A stretch of 64,000 nt of DNA from Xanthoparmelia taractica (lineage: Eukaryota > Ascomycota > Lecanoromycetes > Lecanorales > Parmeliaceae). The notes beneath the pieces were generated by a model that did no database searches, was not told the origin of the DNA, and saw only the letters and a list, made by a program, of their open reading frames with translations. Below are positions 22,182-34,164 of the stretch, piece after piece. A program made the position numbers and the translations under genes. Numbering within the stretch: position 1 is the stretch's first letter; every line of letters begins with the position of its first letter. The DNA lies in assembly GCA_033085395.1 (NCBI GenBank), contig JANQBS010000048.1, forward strand, positions 124,001-188,000, given 5' to 3'.

Positions 22182-25002
22182 ATGAGCAACCATGCCTTTT
22201 ATCGGATCACGCTCGAAGATTGGCCCGCAGCTCAGCTTCCCTTGTTCGAAGGAAACGCCCCTACATTACTTGCCGATGTCCGCAAACTTCCACAGGTCTC
22301 CTCAGACAACCTACAGTCTAAGAGCATAGAGCCTTCGAGTGACCATAATCTGCACTATATACTTTACCCGAAGGCAGCCAGTATCATCAAAGAAGACTTC
22401 GCCAGTGAAATTTGTTCCGATTCGCGAGACTCTGGATATTGCTCAATCAATGGAGGTTCGTCGGCTTCGTAACCCTCTGATTGCCGTATACATTGGTGCC
22501 TTACTTGGGAGAATATTTGAGCGATAATGACTTGGGATCGTCATTCTAGGCCTATTGCAGCAACCAATGATACAGGACGCGTGGCGGCATAGCTTGGCAT
22601 CAAACTCTATCTCTGAGCACTTACTGTTTACCCGGGACCTCCCTGGAATCAGCGACCAACAACATCGGTTGGACCTAAGTGAGAATATCCCCGAAGCTCT
22701 CGCATCGTCAGCTTTCATGAAAAGCGAGTATGGATCTGCACGACAACGGAGGTCTTATGAACTCTTCGAAATCGGAGCACACCTACCTCTCGGCTCTGAG
22801 TCAGACTCGCGGAGACGACAGGATCGTGCCACTGGATTCGGGGACATTGGCGCAGACTTCGGTCCACTCTTCGAGTCAGACTTACGGAGAATACTGGATC
22901 GCAGCAGGAAAGATCCTTGGGATCCGCTTCGCATCCACGAGGGCGGGACACTTCCCATCATGAATCATGATCCACTTTACGCAATCTCTGGCGAGAGACC
23001 TCAGAGCAGTAGCGACTACTACACCACAGCAGCTAATGTAATTAGAGATCTGTCTGATACGCAAGAGGTGGGAATCAAAATTGGCGCTGCGATTTTGACA
23101 GATTCCGCACATAGCACCTTTCCGTTGCAACAGAGCTTGTTTTCTCCCAAAAGCCTTGTGGCTTCAGCTCTCCATCGATGGGCCGCACACGGTCAAGATG
23201 CTAGCGACATTACATTAACACTTCAAAAAAAGCCCTCTCCCGGACAGTCCGGAGTCTCAATGGGCGAGCAAAGCGAGAGGCGTTCCACAGAAGAGGTACA
23301 AGGTGATGTGAAGCTGTTGCGAAGAATGCGGAAATGTGGAGTTTGTCGAGTTTGTCGAGAGAGGAACGTGCGCGTGAGTCTAAATATTTGAATATACCAA
23401 CTATCACGAAGGTATTAACGCGCGCCATAGTGTACGCATGTGTTCCTGTCACGTTGGAATACCCTGGCCAAGGCTACGACAACAATAGAATCCTCTCCGG
23501 GACACACCGACAATCAGCAGGATGGCGACGACCAGAGTGAACACGAAGAAAACGCCAAATGCAGCCGAGAACGTACCAACCACGTGTCTTCTCAATCACG
23601 AATCCATACTTCAAACGCAGCGATGAGTTTGAAAAGCGGAAGCACTAGCGCGAATCCGAGTCAATCGCCATACAGTAGCTTCGATTTGAAAATAGCCCAA
23701 GCAAAGCACGAGCTGATAGTGACTTTGATGAAGGAAGTTTACGCCTTGTTTGACACGATTTGGAGAATCAAGGTGCGGACGTGTGCACCCTCCCAACAAG
23801 AATCGTCTGGAACACAGTCTCAACCATCCAAACTTGAGACTCCCTGGGTTGGTGGGAATAATAAAAAGCGCAAGAAGGATAGAGACTCTTCACCACCTGG
23901 TGATGGTAATGACAAGCGAGGGAAGATGGACGATCCTGATGCCGAACTGCAGCACCAGGGTCGGCCATTCGCCTGTCCTTTCCGCAAGTATGACCCCTAC
24001 CAATATACCCTCAACAGCAATACCGGAACCACGTATCGATCATGCCTGGGACCTGGCTTTAGGTCCTTTCACACGTCAAGTAAGTGGCTTGCACGTGTCA
24101 TATTTCCGTTTGCAGTTATGTCACTGAAATCACCCTTAAAAGGCAACACCTCAGAAGAATACACCGCGCCCCAATCCAGTGCCATCGATGCTGGCAAGTG
24201 ATACCGAACGTACAGGAAATGGCTGTGCATGCCAACAAGGAGATTAGATGCGAGAGACGCGAAGCTCAGCCAGAAGGTGTTGATCAAGAGAAATTGGACC
24301 ATATCTTTAGCACCCGGGATCCAACCTGAGAGAAAATCTACGAGATATTGTTCCCTGGAGCCCCAGTACCGAGCCCGTGTAAGTCATAACGGGGTATGTC
24401 GGGTGAGTCCACTGACTGAGAAATTACCTTGCCAGATTTTGAAGCAGAAGTTCAATACGCTGAAAGCTTTGCACCGTCTTCGCCAGCCACCCAAGAACTT
24501 GAGGAGTTCGAGGCTTACAATCGTAGGGGCACTTCCTCGATTAGTAGAGGCAAATCTGCAGGCAATGATCAACACCGAGATGGTTCCCATTGAGGAGAAT
24601 TTGAGGAGATTGTTGGTGGACGTTGTTCGTAGATTTCAGTCGACAGTGGCCGAAAGTTTTCGGGTTGCAAGGGTACCAAGGAGAATATCTGTCAATACGC
24701 GACACTCATCGTCCCACGCCACCTCGCCGTTACCACCTAGAGGAGGACCCCCCCTTTCCAACAGCCAGCTGCTCGCTCCAACCATAGCAGACACAACAGC
24801 ATGTTTCTTCGAGGAACCACCTCATGTGAGCGTGGAGTCAGGAACTTCTCCGAGACCGCAGGAGAGCACAGACCGTCGAGAACCCTCTGGAGAGCAATTT
24901 ACGGACTCAGCTTATGGGGGCTCTCTGGAAGCTTGCGACTGTAATTGTCATCCCGATGCTGGGACTGACAGTAGCATATATGGTTCGCTTACTCCGTGGT
25001 AA
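22182..25002 (+). pseudogene. Broken ascomycete C2H2-type zinc-finger gene
   Basis: The middle and end match a widespread ascomycete family: a Ser-rich N-terminus, an acidic/basic linker (KKRKKDRDSSPPGDGNDKR), then FACPFRKYDPYQY, RSCLGPGF, QHLRRIHRAPIQCHRCW and a C-terminal EKIYEILFPGAPVPSPY box. Introns at 24080-24142 and 24379-24435 join these pieces; upstream exons can be joined through introns near 22454-22553 and 23370-23466. Two lesions break it. A TGA at 24327-24329 replaces the Trp expected just before EKIYEILFP. One extra base in the GGGG run at 24526-24529 shifts the frame between EFEAYNRR and ALPRLVEANLQAM. A C-terminal acidic, Ser-rich tail remains open to 25002. Members are presumed nuclear with unknown role. 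Confidence 0.65.
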
Positions 25003-26056
25003 CTTGTCGTGTCTTCGTTGACGAGTAAGTGGCAGATACAGCGAACTGTGCAGACTGTGTTATCAAGCACTTTGATATATGGAATTTCAGCCTGCCGAGT
25101 TTGAGTCGTCAATCAGAATAGTCGATGACTTACACTCAATAGAATTGAAAATGCGACGGCACAACGTTTGGCAGAGGCTCTGTGGCGAAGGAATGTCTGG
25201 TATTTGGTGACAGTGAAGACCCCCCCGGCACCTATTGCCAGAGGTTGCCAGGGAAATGTTCGAAAGTAGCAGCTGTGCAGGATGCCGGTTGGTTTGGCTC
25301 TCCCTGGGCCAGTCCTAGGAGGCCGGCAGGCTACCCCGCTACCACAACCCTGGCCCGTCGTTCCATTCACATCAGTACATATGAACGACGTCCAGGCTGG
25401 TGGCGATGTCTGTAAGCACAAAGATATGATTCTCAAGGTTGGCGAGAATCGTGATCCAGGTCGATAGCTCCAAGGGGAATGTTAGTTGGCGTTTGACTTG
25501 AGGTAAGAAGTCAGGCTAAGCGAGTCACGGGCTCTGGTAAGCAGCTGAGTGTAAGCGTGCTTTCAGCATTCGAAACAGAATCTGTCCTGAAGAAACTCTG
25601 ATACGGTCATGATGATAGCAGTAGTATTCTTAATCTGAATCGGCGTGTCACCACTCAGCCGCGAATAAAACAACACCATTCGGGAACATGGTGTTCAGCC
25701 TTCAAGCTTCGACCAAGGCGAGCGTGGCATACTATTCGGTTCATCTCCATACTCGCGTGCGAATTTCCATACCTTCAATGAGTTGGGATATAGCTCATAT
25801 GATCTCTAACTGGAGGATGGCTTTCTGGTACATGGCAGACAGCGCGCCCCTGCGTCGCCCACGGATGTGGAAGCATTTATGGCTCGTGTCAGATTCTGGA
25901 TATAGGGTTAGGGCTACCCGAAGGTAGTTACACCCGCAGTTACTAAGCAGCCTTATGTCCCACTTAGGCTTGGCAGTGACGCTGCCCATGTTATAACACA
26001 GGCCAGCCTCCACACCCATCATATAATCCTACGTACAGTCGACTATAGTTCATACC
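25003..26056. other. Intergenic, no gene recognised
   Basis: About 1 kb between the broken zinc-finger gene and SEC17. No protein-like frame; the right end is the SEC17 promoter. Confidence 0.4.
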
Positions 26057-27054
26057 ATGTCTCAAGATCCCGTACAACTGCTTTCCCAAGCAGACAAAGC
26101 CTACTCGAGCGCCGGTTCAGGTTTTAGCTTCTTCGGCTCAAAGACAGAGAAGTTTGAGAATGCGGCGGAGCTATACATAAAGGCTGGGGGTGCATACAGA
26201 TTACAGCAGGCGGGACGAGAAGCAGGCATGGCGTATGAGAAAGTACCTCTCTCCTCTCCCTTCCTTCTCTTTTCCCTCGCCCACATCGTAGTCTGGAGTC
26301 TAATGACTTCCCCCAGGCGGCTACAATTCAAGGCACCAAGCTCAGCGAACCCGACGACATGGCCAACACACTCCAAGACGCCTTCAAGGCATACCGGAAG
26401 ACTTCGCCGGAAGATGCAGCGCGATGTCTTTCCCAAGCCATCGATCACTACCTTTCAAAAGGCAATTTCAGGAGAGCAGCAACGCAAAAGCAACTGCTAG
26501 CCGAATTATACGAAGAGATAGGAGATAAGACAAAAGCAAGATCAGCATACGAAGCAGCGGCGCAGTGGTACGAAGACGACAATGCCACTGCGCTTGCCAA
26601 CAAGCTCAATCTGAAGGCGGGCGACCTTGCTGCGCTGGACAATGACTACCTGGACGCCATCAAGCGGTTTGAACACGTGGCCAAGCAGGCAGTATCGAAT
26701 AACCTGATGCGTTTCTCCGTCAAAGACTACCTCCTACGCGCTGGAGTCTGCCATCTTGCGCTCGACATTATCGGTGCTAAGCGGGCTTTGGAAAGTTATC
26801 GGGAGCTTGATCCTCAGTTCCCTTCCACAAGAGAGTATCAGCTTCTCGCCGACCTCGCGGAGACAGTGGAGCAAGGTGATAGCGAGGCTTTCGCTGAGAA
26901 ATTGTTCAAATACGATCAGATGAGCCCGCTGAACCCATGGTTCACGACTATCTTACTCAGGTGAGTTTCCCGTTCAGTGCACTGGATACTTGCTGACTGT
27001 GGGCTATGTAGGATCAAGAACCAAGTCACGGAAAAGGAAGAGGATTTTTCATAA
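26057..27054 (+). CDS. SEC17: Alpha-SNAP, SEC17
   Basis: Adaptor that recruits the ATPase NSF/Sec18 to SNARE complexes and drives their disassembly after membrane fusion. Three exons: 26057-26242, 26317-26960 and 27012-27054, giving 290 residues, against 292 in yeast. The N-terminal FSFFGSKTEKFENAAELY is the membrane-attachment loop and first TPR-like helix of the family, and the all-helical body follows (KLNLKAGDLAALDNDYLDAI). The C-terminus, with the leucine pair in TTILLRIKNQV, is the part that stimulates Sec18; it is encoded across the last intron. Complete and apparently functional. Confidence 0.95.
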
Positions 27055-27702
27055 CTATATTCTCTCATCCTGTCTCATTATCAGCCTCCCCCTCCCCTTT
27101 CACCGTCGATCATAATTCTTCGGCATGTTGCTCTTTGGAGTCCTCCTGCGGTCGCGATTGGTTGGAATGGGCATGAACATGGAAGCAACGAAGGGAGAGC
27201 CCCGATGCACCAAGAGTCTCTATATGGATTCTTGAAAGGAGCGTGGCGTTGGGAGCGGGATAATCATTGCTGGCGTCCTACAATAGCCGGCATCATGGCT
27301 GGAAATGAGTATTGGGCGCCAGATGTATTTTGGTCGTGCACAATTCTATGCTTTGATAGAAAAGCACGATGTCATCATCTTGACTGGACGTCTAAACCAT
27401 GTCTACAAGCCTCTGTAAAAGACCATCAAACACTCTTTGGAGAAGAAAGCAGATAAAATTGTAGGCCTATACTACTGTGGGTTTGCAAATGCTTAAGATA
27501 AATATTGATTTGTGTCAGGGTATTTAGATCTATGTAAGCTTGGAGCACATTACGCGCCCAAATCGCTATCATGATGCTGGATAAACTGCTCTTCGACTTC
27601 ATGGATGCCAAACTCAAGCTTCAAAGCAGCTCGCCGGAAGCCGTAGTATGACGCCCTTGTTGATTCCTTCGCCGCCACCACCATCTCAACAACTTCCTTC
27701 CC
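27055..27702. other. 3' intergenic between convergent SEC17 and eIF4E genes
   Basis: About 650 bp holding both 3' ends. The open frames seen here are antisense or short and not protein-like. Confidence 0.35.
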
Positions 27703-28766
27703 TCAGACCGTAAACTTGGCCTTTGCCCTCGAACTACCACTGTGCGCACTCTCCGTATGCCCCGAGAACTCGACGACCTCTGCATCCTTGAGCCTCAGCA
27801 CCTCTTTGAACTTCTTCCCCAGACCAAGCAGGACCTCCTTGCTTTTTTCCGGGCTGCGTCCTTTGCCGCCGGCTACGTCCCCTTCTCCGCCTCCCGGTAC
27901 GCTCTTGCCGACGGTTTTGGTCCACAGGCCCACGCGGTAGAAACCTTTACGGACGTTGACGACCACGCCCATGACTTCGCCGTCGTCGTCATTGTTCTCG
28001 AGAGTTTCGCCGATGGCGGCTAGCATCACGTGGAGCCAGAGTTCGTCGATCGGGGCGCTGCGCTTGTCTGGGAATCGTTTTGTTAGCGCATCTGTTGGTA
28101 GAAGCCGGTCTATCATGATGATGATGCTAACCTTTGAACTGGTAACTCCATTTGCCTGTAATAGCAATGGTCAGCCTAGAATACACTCTGCAGTGAGCGA
28201 GAACCTGCCTCCATGCTTGTTCTGGGAATCCTCCCACTCTGGCCGGATGCCTTTTTTGAATAGATGGTAATCTGACTTGAGCGCAAGCTCAGAGGTGGGA
28301 GTGATATTGTTCTACGTGGACAAGAGCACAGGTCAGTAATGGTAAATATGGGGAAGAGTGCAAGTGAGAATGCGTAGACTCACATAGACCCCCCAGAACT
28401 CCTCCACCGAGTCAAACGTGACTACTTCCTTGAGAAGGTCGTTCCAGTTGTCGCCCTTGTGCGAGTCAGAATGCGGGTCAATTTCATGCCGTAAATGATG
28501 GTGAGTGTTACCTTTCCGCTCGGGGGCTTAGTGAACCACAGAGTCCACTCATGCATCAAAGGATGTTTGACATTGAAGTTCTCTGGATCGTGAAAGACAG
28601 TAATTTGCTCGTCTCCTGATTTTACAGCTCCGTTACCTGCAGCGGCTTCTTCTTGTGAGGTCATTTTTGGGTCAGTGTTCTCTTTTACGGGCGAGATGGG
28701 AATGGTGTCGAGTGGAACTGGTGAGTTAGACTTGAGTGTAGTAGGCGCAATGACGGAAGTTGACAT
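27703..28766 (-). CDS. eIF4E: Translation initiation factor eIF4E (cap-binding protein)
   Basis: Binds the 5' mRNA cap and recruits eIF4G. Five exons: 28766-28512, 28455-28384, 28311-28209, 28155-28132 (only 24 nt) and 28067-27703, giving 272 residues. Conserved blocks: HPLMHEWTLWFTKPP, WNDLLKEVVTFDSVEEFWGVYNNI and PEWEDSQNKHGGKWSYQFK, the last holding the cap-stacking Trp-Glu pair; the eIF4G-binding Val/Trp face is also present. The third intron (28208-28156) begins with GC, not GT: only this join yields HGGKWSY. The N-terminal 70 residues are a disordered, Ser/Pro/Glu-rich extension as in other filamentous fungi. A Gly-rich insert (VPGGGEGDVAGGKG) lies near the C-terminus. Confidence 0.93.
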
Positions 28767-29711
28767 GGCCAAGGCTAGTATGTGGGGGTTGCGCTGAGGT
28801 CTTGGTAATCTAGCTTTTTGGACTTGATCGAGACCCTGTAACTCAACCACGTAGGCTATGCCTCAGTTTGTGCAGAATTATGGAGGGAAGGAGAATTTGA
28901 AGCGTAGAGTAGAAGAGAAGAGAATGCTGCACCGGGCAGTACACTGAACCTTTACAGAAGTTCTTATTGTCTGAGGCTCCTCGGCTTTAAAGTGCTAAAT
29001 CGGCCCGCATTTAGCGTCGGTCCCGGATGATTGTTTATCCTTTGCCAGAATGAAATCCAACAGTCTCCTTCCTTTTGTATAAATGTACAACAACAAGCAG
29101 TATGAATCAGCAATTGACGCTTCCGACCATGTTTGCGGGTGCTGGAGCGGTGTTGCTTGCTGCATGGCAGAGGCCGCCAGAGGCAGTTTCTGTGCCCGCA
29201 GAAAGCGCCGTCATGGTTGTTGACATAGTCTAGATTTGGAGAAGCGTCTTTACTTGAAGGTGGGTCTATCGCGCGATCTTGCAAGGTGACAACGCATACT
29301 TGGGAGGAAGATTGGAGAATTTTCGAGACTTCTGATCAAGGCCTTGTACCTTTCCTTGCACAATATGGAATCATCACACGGGACACTTTGGATAACTAGG
29401 AACGTGTGCGGTCAATGTAATTGTTTTGCACGCAATGATATACTTCTGACCTAGGGATGTTGGCGCCGTTGCTTCTTTGATCTCGATCGGCTCCATAAGC
29501 CGTTTACAAATCAGACTCCCAAGGCTCTGCATGATCCTGGCACTGCGCGGGTGTGACTTACTGAATGTAAATATACTTACAAGTCACTACTGACGGACAG
29601 GCGATTGCCGCAAACCCTCCAATCGGCGATGCTCCAAAGGGGAAGGCAATCTCGAAAATTGCCACAGCTGTCTTCGTTTCCTGGACTCTTTTATTGGGGA
29701 ATTTTCTCGAT
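28767..29711. promoter_or_regulatory. Divergent upstream region, eIF4E / small secreted protein
   Basis: About 950 bp between divergent genes; must hold both promoters. No other gene recognised. Confidence 0.35.
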
Positions 29712-30292
29712 ATGCAGGTGACAAAGTGCATCTACCTCCTCGCGCATCTTCATCTTCATCTATGTACTTCGGTTTTCGCAGCATCGCTTCGCCTTACGAC
29801 ACCTTCACCAGCGTTGTTCAGCAGCAAGCCTTTCAATGTGACACACAAAATACCCCTGAACTCCTCAAAGGAGCTATCAGAGTACGATATATGCACCATC
29901 ATTATTCGAATGAGATAGGACTAACGTACCGCAGTATGCAACCACCAGAGCCTTGCTACTGGAGACCAGCCGGATCCGCTCAGATCCTCAAGTTCTATGG
30001 CTACGGCGCGCAGATCATCGCCTGGTCCGATGTGTATCGTTCACTGCAGAGAGCCGCTACGGATGCAGAAACCCATGTTTCAGACGAACCCATGGGGTGG
30101 TGGGAACGGCAGTATGGTTCTGTTGATGTAAGACTACTCCTGCATCCAGGTCCTGGCATGACTTGGGGGATGTGGAAGGAGGCAATCACGGGCATTGGGC
30201 ATTTTGTCACGCACTACCAGTTCTTGGACATGGATTTTGATATTGTGCAGACTGGGACGATGGTGGGGACAGGAATCTTGACCGTTCTTTGA
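29712..30292 (+). CDS. Small secreted protein of unknown function
   Basis: Two exons, 29712-29881 and 29935-30292. The 53-nt intron has a perfect CTAAC branch site 14 nt before the acceptor. The 175-residue product starts MQVTKCIYLLAHLHLHLCTSVFA, a good signal peptide with likely cleavage after residue 23 or 24. Reading straight through without splicing would put a different, non-signal N-terminus on the same C-terminal part, so the intron decides the model. The mature part has a Trp-rich body (PPEPCYWRPAG, GWWERQYG, PGPGMTWGMWKEAITGIGHF) ending in a hydrophobic strand. I do not recognise a named family; similar small fungal extracellular proteins exist. Confidence 0.65.
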
Positions 30293-31199
30293 GTAGCAGA
30301 AGTGTACATTGCATTGAGCAAAATCAGAGGAAAGATGATTGGATAGCGTGATGTACACGGTATAGGGGATAGACAAGCCATCGAAAAATGTGGCAGCCCT
30401 GGACCTTGAAAGGACTTAGGTTTCCGCGTCGATATTGGGCATCGGACCCGCCGAACTGTAAGTCCTATAAGAAAGCGCCCAACATCCAGCAGCTAGCTCT
30501 ATGTTTCTTATATCGGACGGAAATTCGAGGATTTGTACCACTGGGACTGTCACCTTTTGAGACATCTCGCCTGGCTATAGCATATTGGACTGTGGACTCG
30601 GGAAGCCAATAGCCACCCTTCAAGGCAGTAATCATTGTCAATTCAAGTTAATTCGCCCGCCAGCAAGCTTGAAACCCTATATTGTCTCTAGTCTCTTGAT
30701 GTCTGATGGCACAGGAATTGAGGTATGCTGGATTTACTAAAAATAGTAGACAATGGCGCAGCAGGCAGACGTGGAGGGGACACATAAAGGCCTTGAATCA
30801 GGCGTAATATTTGATAAAGTACAGGATGTAGGAGTGCACCGAACAGCTTCAACGTCATCCGAAGTATTTGCAGAGTCTATGACTGCGCACATAAATCTAT
30901 ATAAGAAGACGAAAGCGAGCATTCGGCGTGGTATCCCTGAATAGGCTAATCCGTTCTCGGTATTAGCTGGATGCAAACCAAAACTTAAGTCTCACGCATT
31001 TTGCCCTCTCAGTCAGCAACTTTCTACATCTTTCAATGAACAGCATCAGGCATCATTCACTATACGTTCTACAAGCATCTTCTGCTCTTCGTCACCCTTG
31101 ATCAAGCATCCAACCTTGCCCCAGACCACATTGTCTACAGGTGATCCGAAGCTCGCGATTTAGGGGCTCCTGTTCTAAATACTTCGAGCGAGCGCTGCA
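30293..31199. other. Intergenic, no gene recognised
   Basis: About 900 bp upstream of the syntaxin gene. Open frames are under 80 codons and not protein-like. Confidence 0.4.
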
Positions 31200-32640
31200 A
31201 TGGCTGTAAGCATTCCCTACTCCTACATTGACTACACAACTGTCCATTCAGCACTCAGTATACCCTGTGCCTGATGCGGTAGTCTCGCTGCCACGTTTTT
31301 CGATCCCGCAGGTGCTGACCTGTGGTCCTTCATAGCAACACGGCGGCTATGGTGGAGGCGGGTATGGCCAAGCCAATCCATACGAGCAGGCAGGGAATCG
31401 TTACGAGCAGCAAGGAGGTCGCTACGATCAAGACGCCGGCAATCCATACGCCCAACAAACAAGCAACCCCTATACTTCACAACCTGCTGCGCCACAACCA
31501 TCCTATGGAGGGCGACAGCAACAGGGAGGCTACGAGAGTCGATATGGTCAAGCTCAGACAGCGAATGGTGCCAGCTCTACTCATACTGGCGGTGCGGGTG
31601 CGACCGGCGGCGGCTACGGTAAGGCCAATGCTGAAGGCAATCTTGGAATGACAATTAATGGTCAGTAGTTGCAGGAAATGATGTCGAGATGACGCCCATG
31701 AACGGGCAAGCCGGCGCATACGGAGCGCAGGCCAGGCGAGATCCCAACGCAATACTGAACGAGTGCCGAGACATCGATCGGGGCATTGACTCCATCCAAC
31801 GGAATCTCGAACGCCTCCGCTTCCTCCAGCAGCGAGCCATCGATGATCCAGATGCGAGTCAAGGCACTCAGACCAATCGCGAATTGGATTCACTAAGCTC
31901 GGACACTATGACACTGTACCGCAGCTTCGCAGCTCGTATCAAGGCGATCAAGTCACAGAAAGAGTCTGGAGAGCCAAGGAACGCGCCGCAGGTTGGGTTG
32001 GTGCATCGCAAGTTGCAGAGTGCCATCAATGAGTACCAAAACGTGGAAAAAGACTTTCGACACAAGCTGTCAGCCCAAATGGAACGACAATACCGTATCG
32101 TCCGACCAGATGCGAGCGATCAGGAGGTACAAGAGGCGATCCAGGATACCTCGAACAACCAGGTTTTCAGTCAAGCCGTATGCTATTCTATTATACTCAA
32201 TACAGCACTCACTAATCTCAGTTTAAGCTACTTTCCCAAAACCGACGTGGTCAATCACAATCAGCACTGCGCGCGGTTCAAGGCCGGCACGAAGCCATTC
32301 AGAAGATTGAGCGGCAGATGATAGAGCTCGCCCAGCTCTTCCAGGACATGGAAGCGGCAGTCGTCACGCAAGATCCCGCTATAGAGAATATTGAAGGTAA
32401 GACGGAGGAGACGGTCGACAACCTAAATCAAGGAAATAAACAGCTTGGTGGAGCCGTGGTCAAAGCAAGATCTGCGAGGAGGAAGAAGTGGATCTGCTTT
32501 TGGATTGTTGGTGAGTCTATCCATGCTGTACCTCCAAGTGGTCTTGACGCTTGGATATCTAACGCTTGCCAGTGCTCATCGTCATTATCATTGGGGTCGC
32601 TGTCGGGGTTGGTGTTGGGATAGCGAACAGAAAGACTTGA
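31200..32640 (+). CDS. SSO1: Plasma-membrane t-SNARE, SSO-type syntaxin
   Basis: Exocytic Qa-SNARE. Five exons: 31200-31205 (Met-Ala only), 31336-31618, 31675-32177, 32228-32510 and 32573-32640, giving 380 residues. The first ~95 residues are a Gly/Gln/Tyr-rich low-complexity tail (YGGGGYGQANPYEQ). Then come the Habc helices (about 120-250) and the SNARE helix, beginning QARHEAIQKIERQMIELAQL with its zero-layer Gln in the VVTQDPAIENIEGKTEETV region. A C-terminal membrane anchor (WIVVLIVIIIGVAVGVGVGI) ends in NRKT. The third intron uses a tttaag acceptor. The tiny first coding exon and 130-nt first intron are unusual but give the only start in frame. Confidence 0.92.
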
Positions 32641-33203
32641 TTGCTGTGTCTTTTGGGTGCACGCATTCTCCAGCACTGGCAAATGGCACACCCGAATTCT
32701 CCTTTTGGCCGAACGCCATCGGCCTTGAGCCTCATCGGACACTTGCGCTGGACCATGCAGCTCCACAACGGCGTTGCGGACCGCCAGCAGGCCGTCCTGG
32801 ATGGCTGCTTCATTACTTTTTATTTTTGCCTTCACTATGAAAAGCTGCAGGCCGCTGTTGTTGATACTAGCCTACGTGAGATATGTAGGATAGAGAGCGT
32901 GGTAATAGAATGGTTCAAAACAGACAGCTGCCTGGCAGGCTATACCATTACCACTATGCCTCTGAGATCAAGGATGTTAGGTGAGTGATGAACGATAATA
33001 CCTCGAAAATCAGGGTCTCGAACCATTGGACCCTGAACCCGTTTTGAAGAAGCGACCCACGCCGATTGGCGCGCTGTCAGATCTCTTGGCGCCCTACGAT
33101 CCGCCGACTCTCAACCTCGCACACGAAATATCAACCTACCTGTACATACTTCGTACCCTATTGACAGGTTCATTCCGCCTGTAGACTGTACATAGACCTC
33201 ACA
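32641..33203. other. Intergenic, no gene recognised
   Basis: 3' flank of the syntaxin gene and promoter of SYM1. Overlapping open frames on both strands at 32559-32840 are of similar quality and match nothing known. Confidence 0.35.
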
Positions 33204-34164
33204 ATGTTACGATGGTACCGTCCCCTCCCTTTTTCCAAAGCAAAATCCCCTCTAGAAACCATTCACTGACCGTCCGCAAATCGCAGGTACCAAACCAAAC
33301 TCGCGCGACGGCCCCTACTCACCCAGAGCATCACCACCGCAGTGCGTGTACCCATACTTATACAATCCCAATCCGCATCCCTATAGGCTTTACTGGTACT
33401 GATTGGCCGTGCTCCACGCACGGTAACAGGTACTCTTCGCAACCGGCGATGTCATGGCCCAGCAAGCCGTTGAGAAAGTCGGCGTCGACAAGCACAACTT
33501 TGCCCGCACAGGCCGAATGGCCCTATACGGCGGCGGTAACCCTCTTCCCCATTCCCTTCCCCTTCCCCTTCCCCTTCCCCTTCCCCTTCCAACCCCTTCC
33601 CCGTCCTCTTTTCCCACCAATAAACTAATACAGTCCCCGCACAGCCGTCTTCGGCCCCGCAGCCACAACCTGGTTCTCCCTCCTCGCCCGCCGCATCAAC
33701 TTCCCCGCCTCCCCCAACCTCACCATCGCCGCGCGCGTCCTAACAGACCAGACCGTCTTCGCCTCCACGAACCTCTTCTGCTTCCTCTCGTCCATGGCGC
33801 TCATGGAGGGAACGGACCCGAAAGAGAAATTGAGGGGAACGTACTGGGAGGCGCTGAAGAAGAATTGGATGGTCTGGCCTGTTGTGCAGGCGGTTAATTT
33901 TCGGTTCGTGCCGTTGGAGCATAGGGTTTTGGTTGTTAATGTTGTCAGTTTGGGTGAGTCGTTCCCGGAGGGAGGTGGAAAGGGGGCTTGGGGGGAAGGG
34001 GAGTTTGTGGGTGTTTAGGGGATGTAGGAAGGGGGGTTGGTTGTGAGGGGGGAATTTGCTGACGTGTTTGTGTGTCTATAGGATGGAATTGCTACCTCAG
34101 CTACGTGAACAGCCAGGGCGGGAAGGAGAAGCTGAAGGATGTGCTCGAGAAGGTGGAACGATGA
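33204..34164 (+). CDS. SYM1: Mpv17/PMP22 family protein, SYM1
   Basis: Inner mitochondrial membrane channel-like protein needed under heat and ethanol stress in yeast. Five exons: 33204-33214 (11 nt), 33287-33341, 33430-33535, 33645-33953 and 34082-34164, giving 187 residues. Family features in order: MLRWYQTKLARRPLLTQ at the start; LFATGDVMAQQ and DKHNFARTGRMALYGG; then FGPAATTWFSLL; a DQTVFAS segment; and the signature WMVWPVVQAVNFRFVPLEHRV before GWNCYLSYVNS. Four membrane spans are expected. The third intron carries a CCTTCC repeat tract at about 33549-33590. Confidence 0.93.

Noticed and set aside
33010..33050. B-box-like GGTTCGAGACC on the minus strand
   Set aside because: The flanking bases do not pair as a T-stem and no A-box lies at the right distance.
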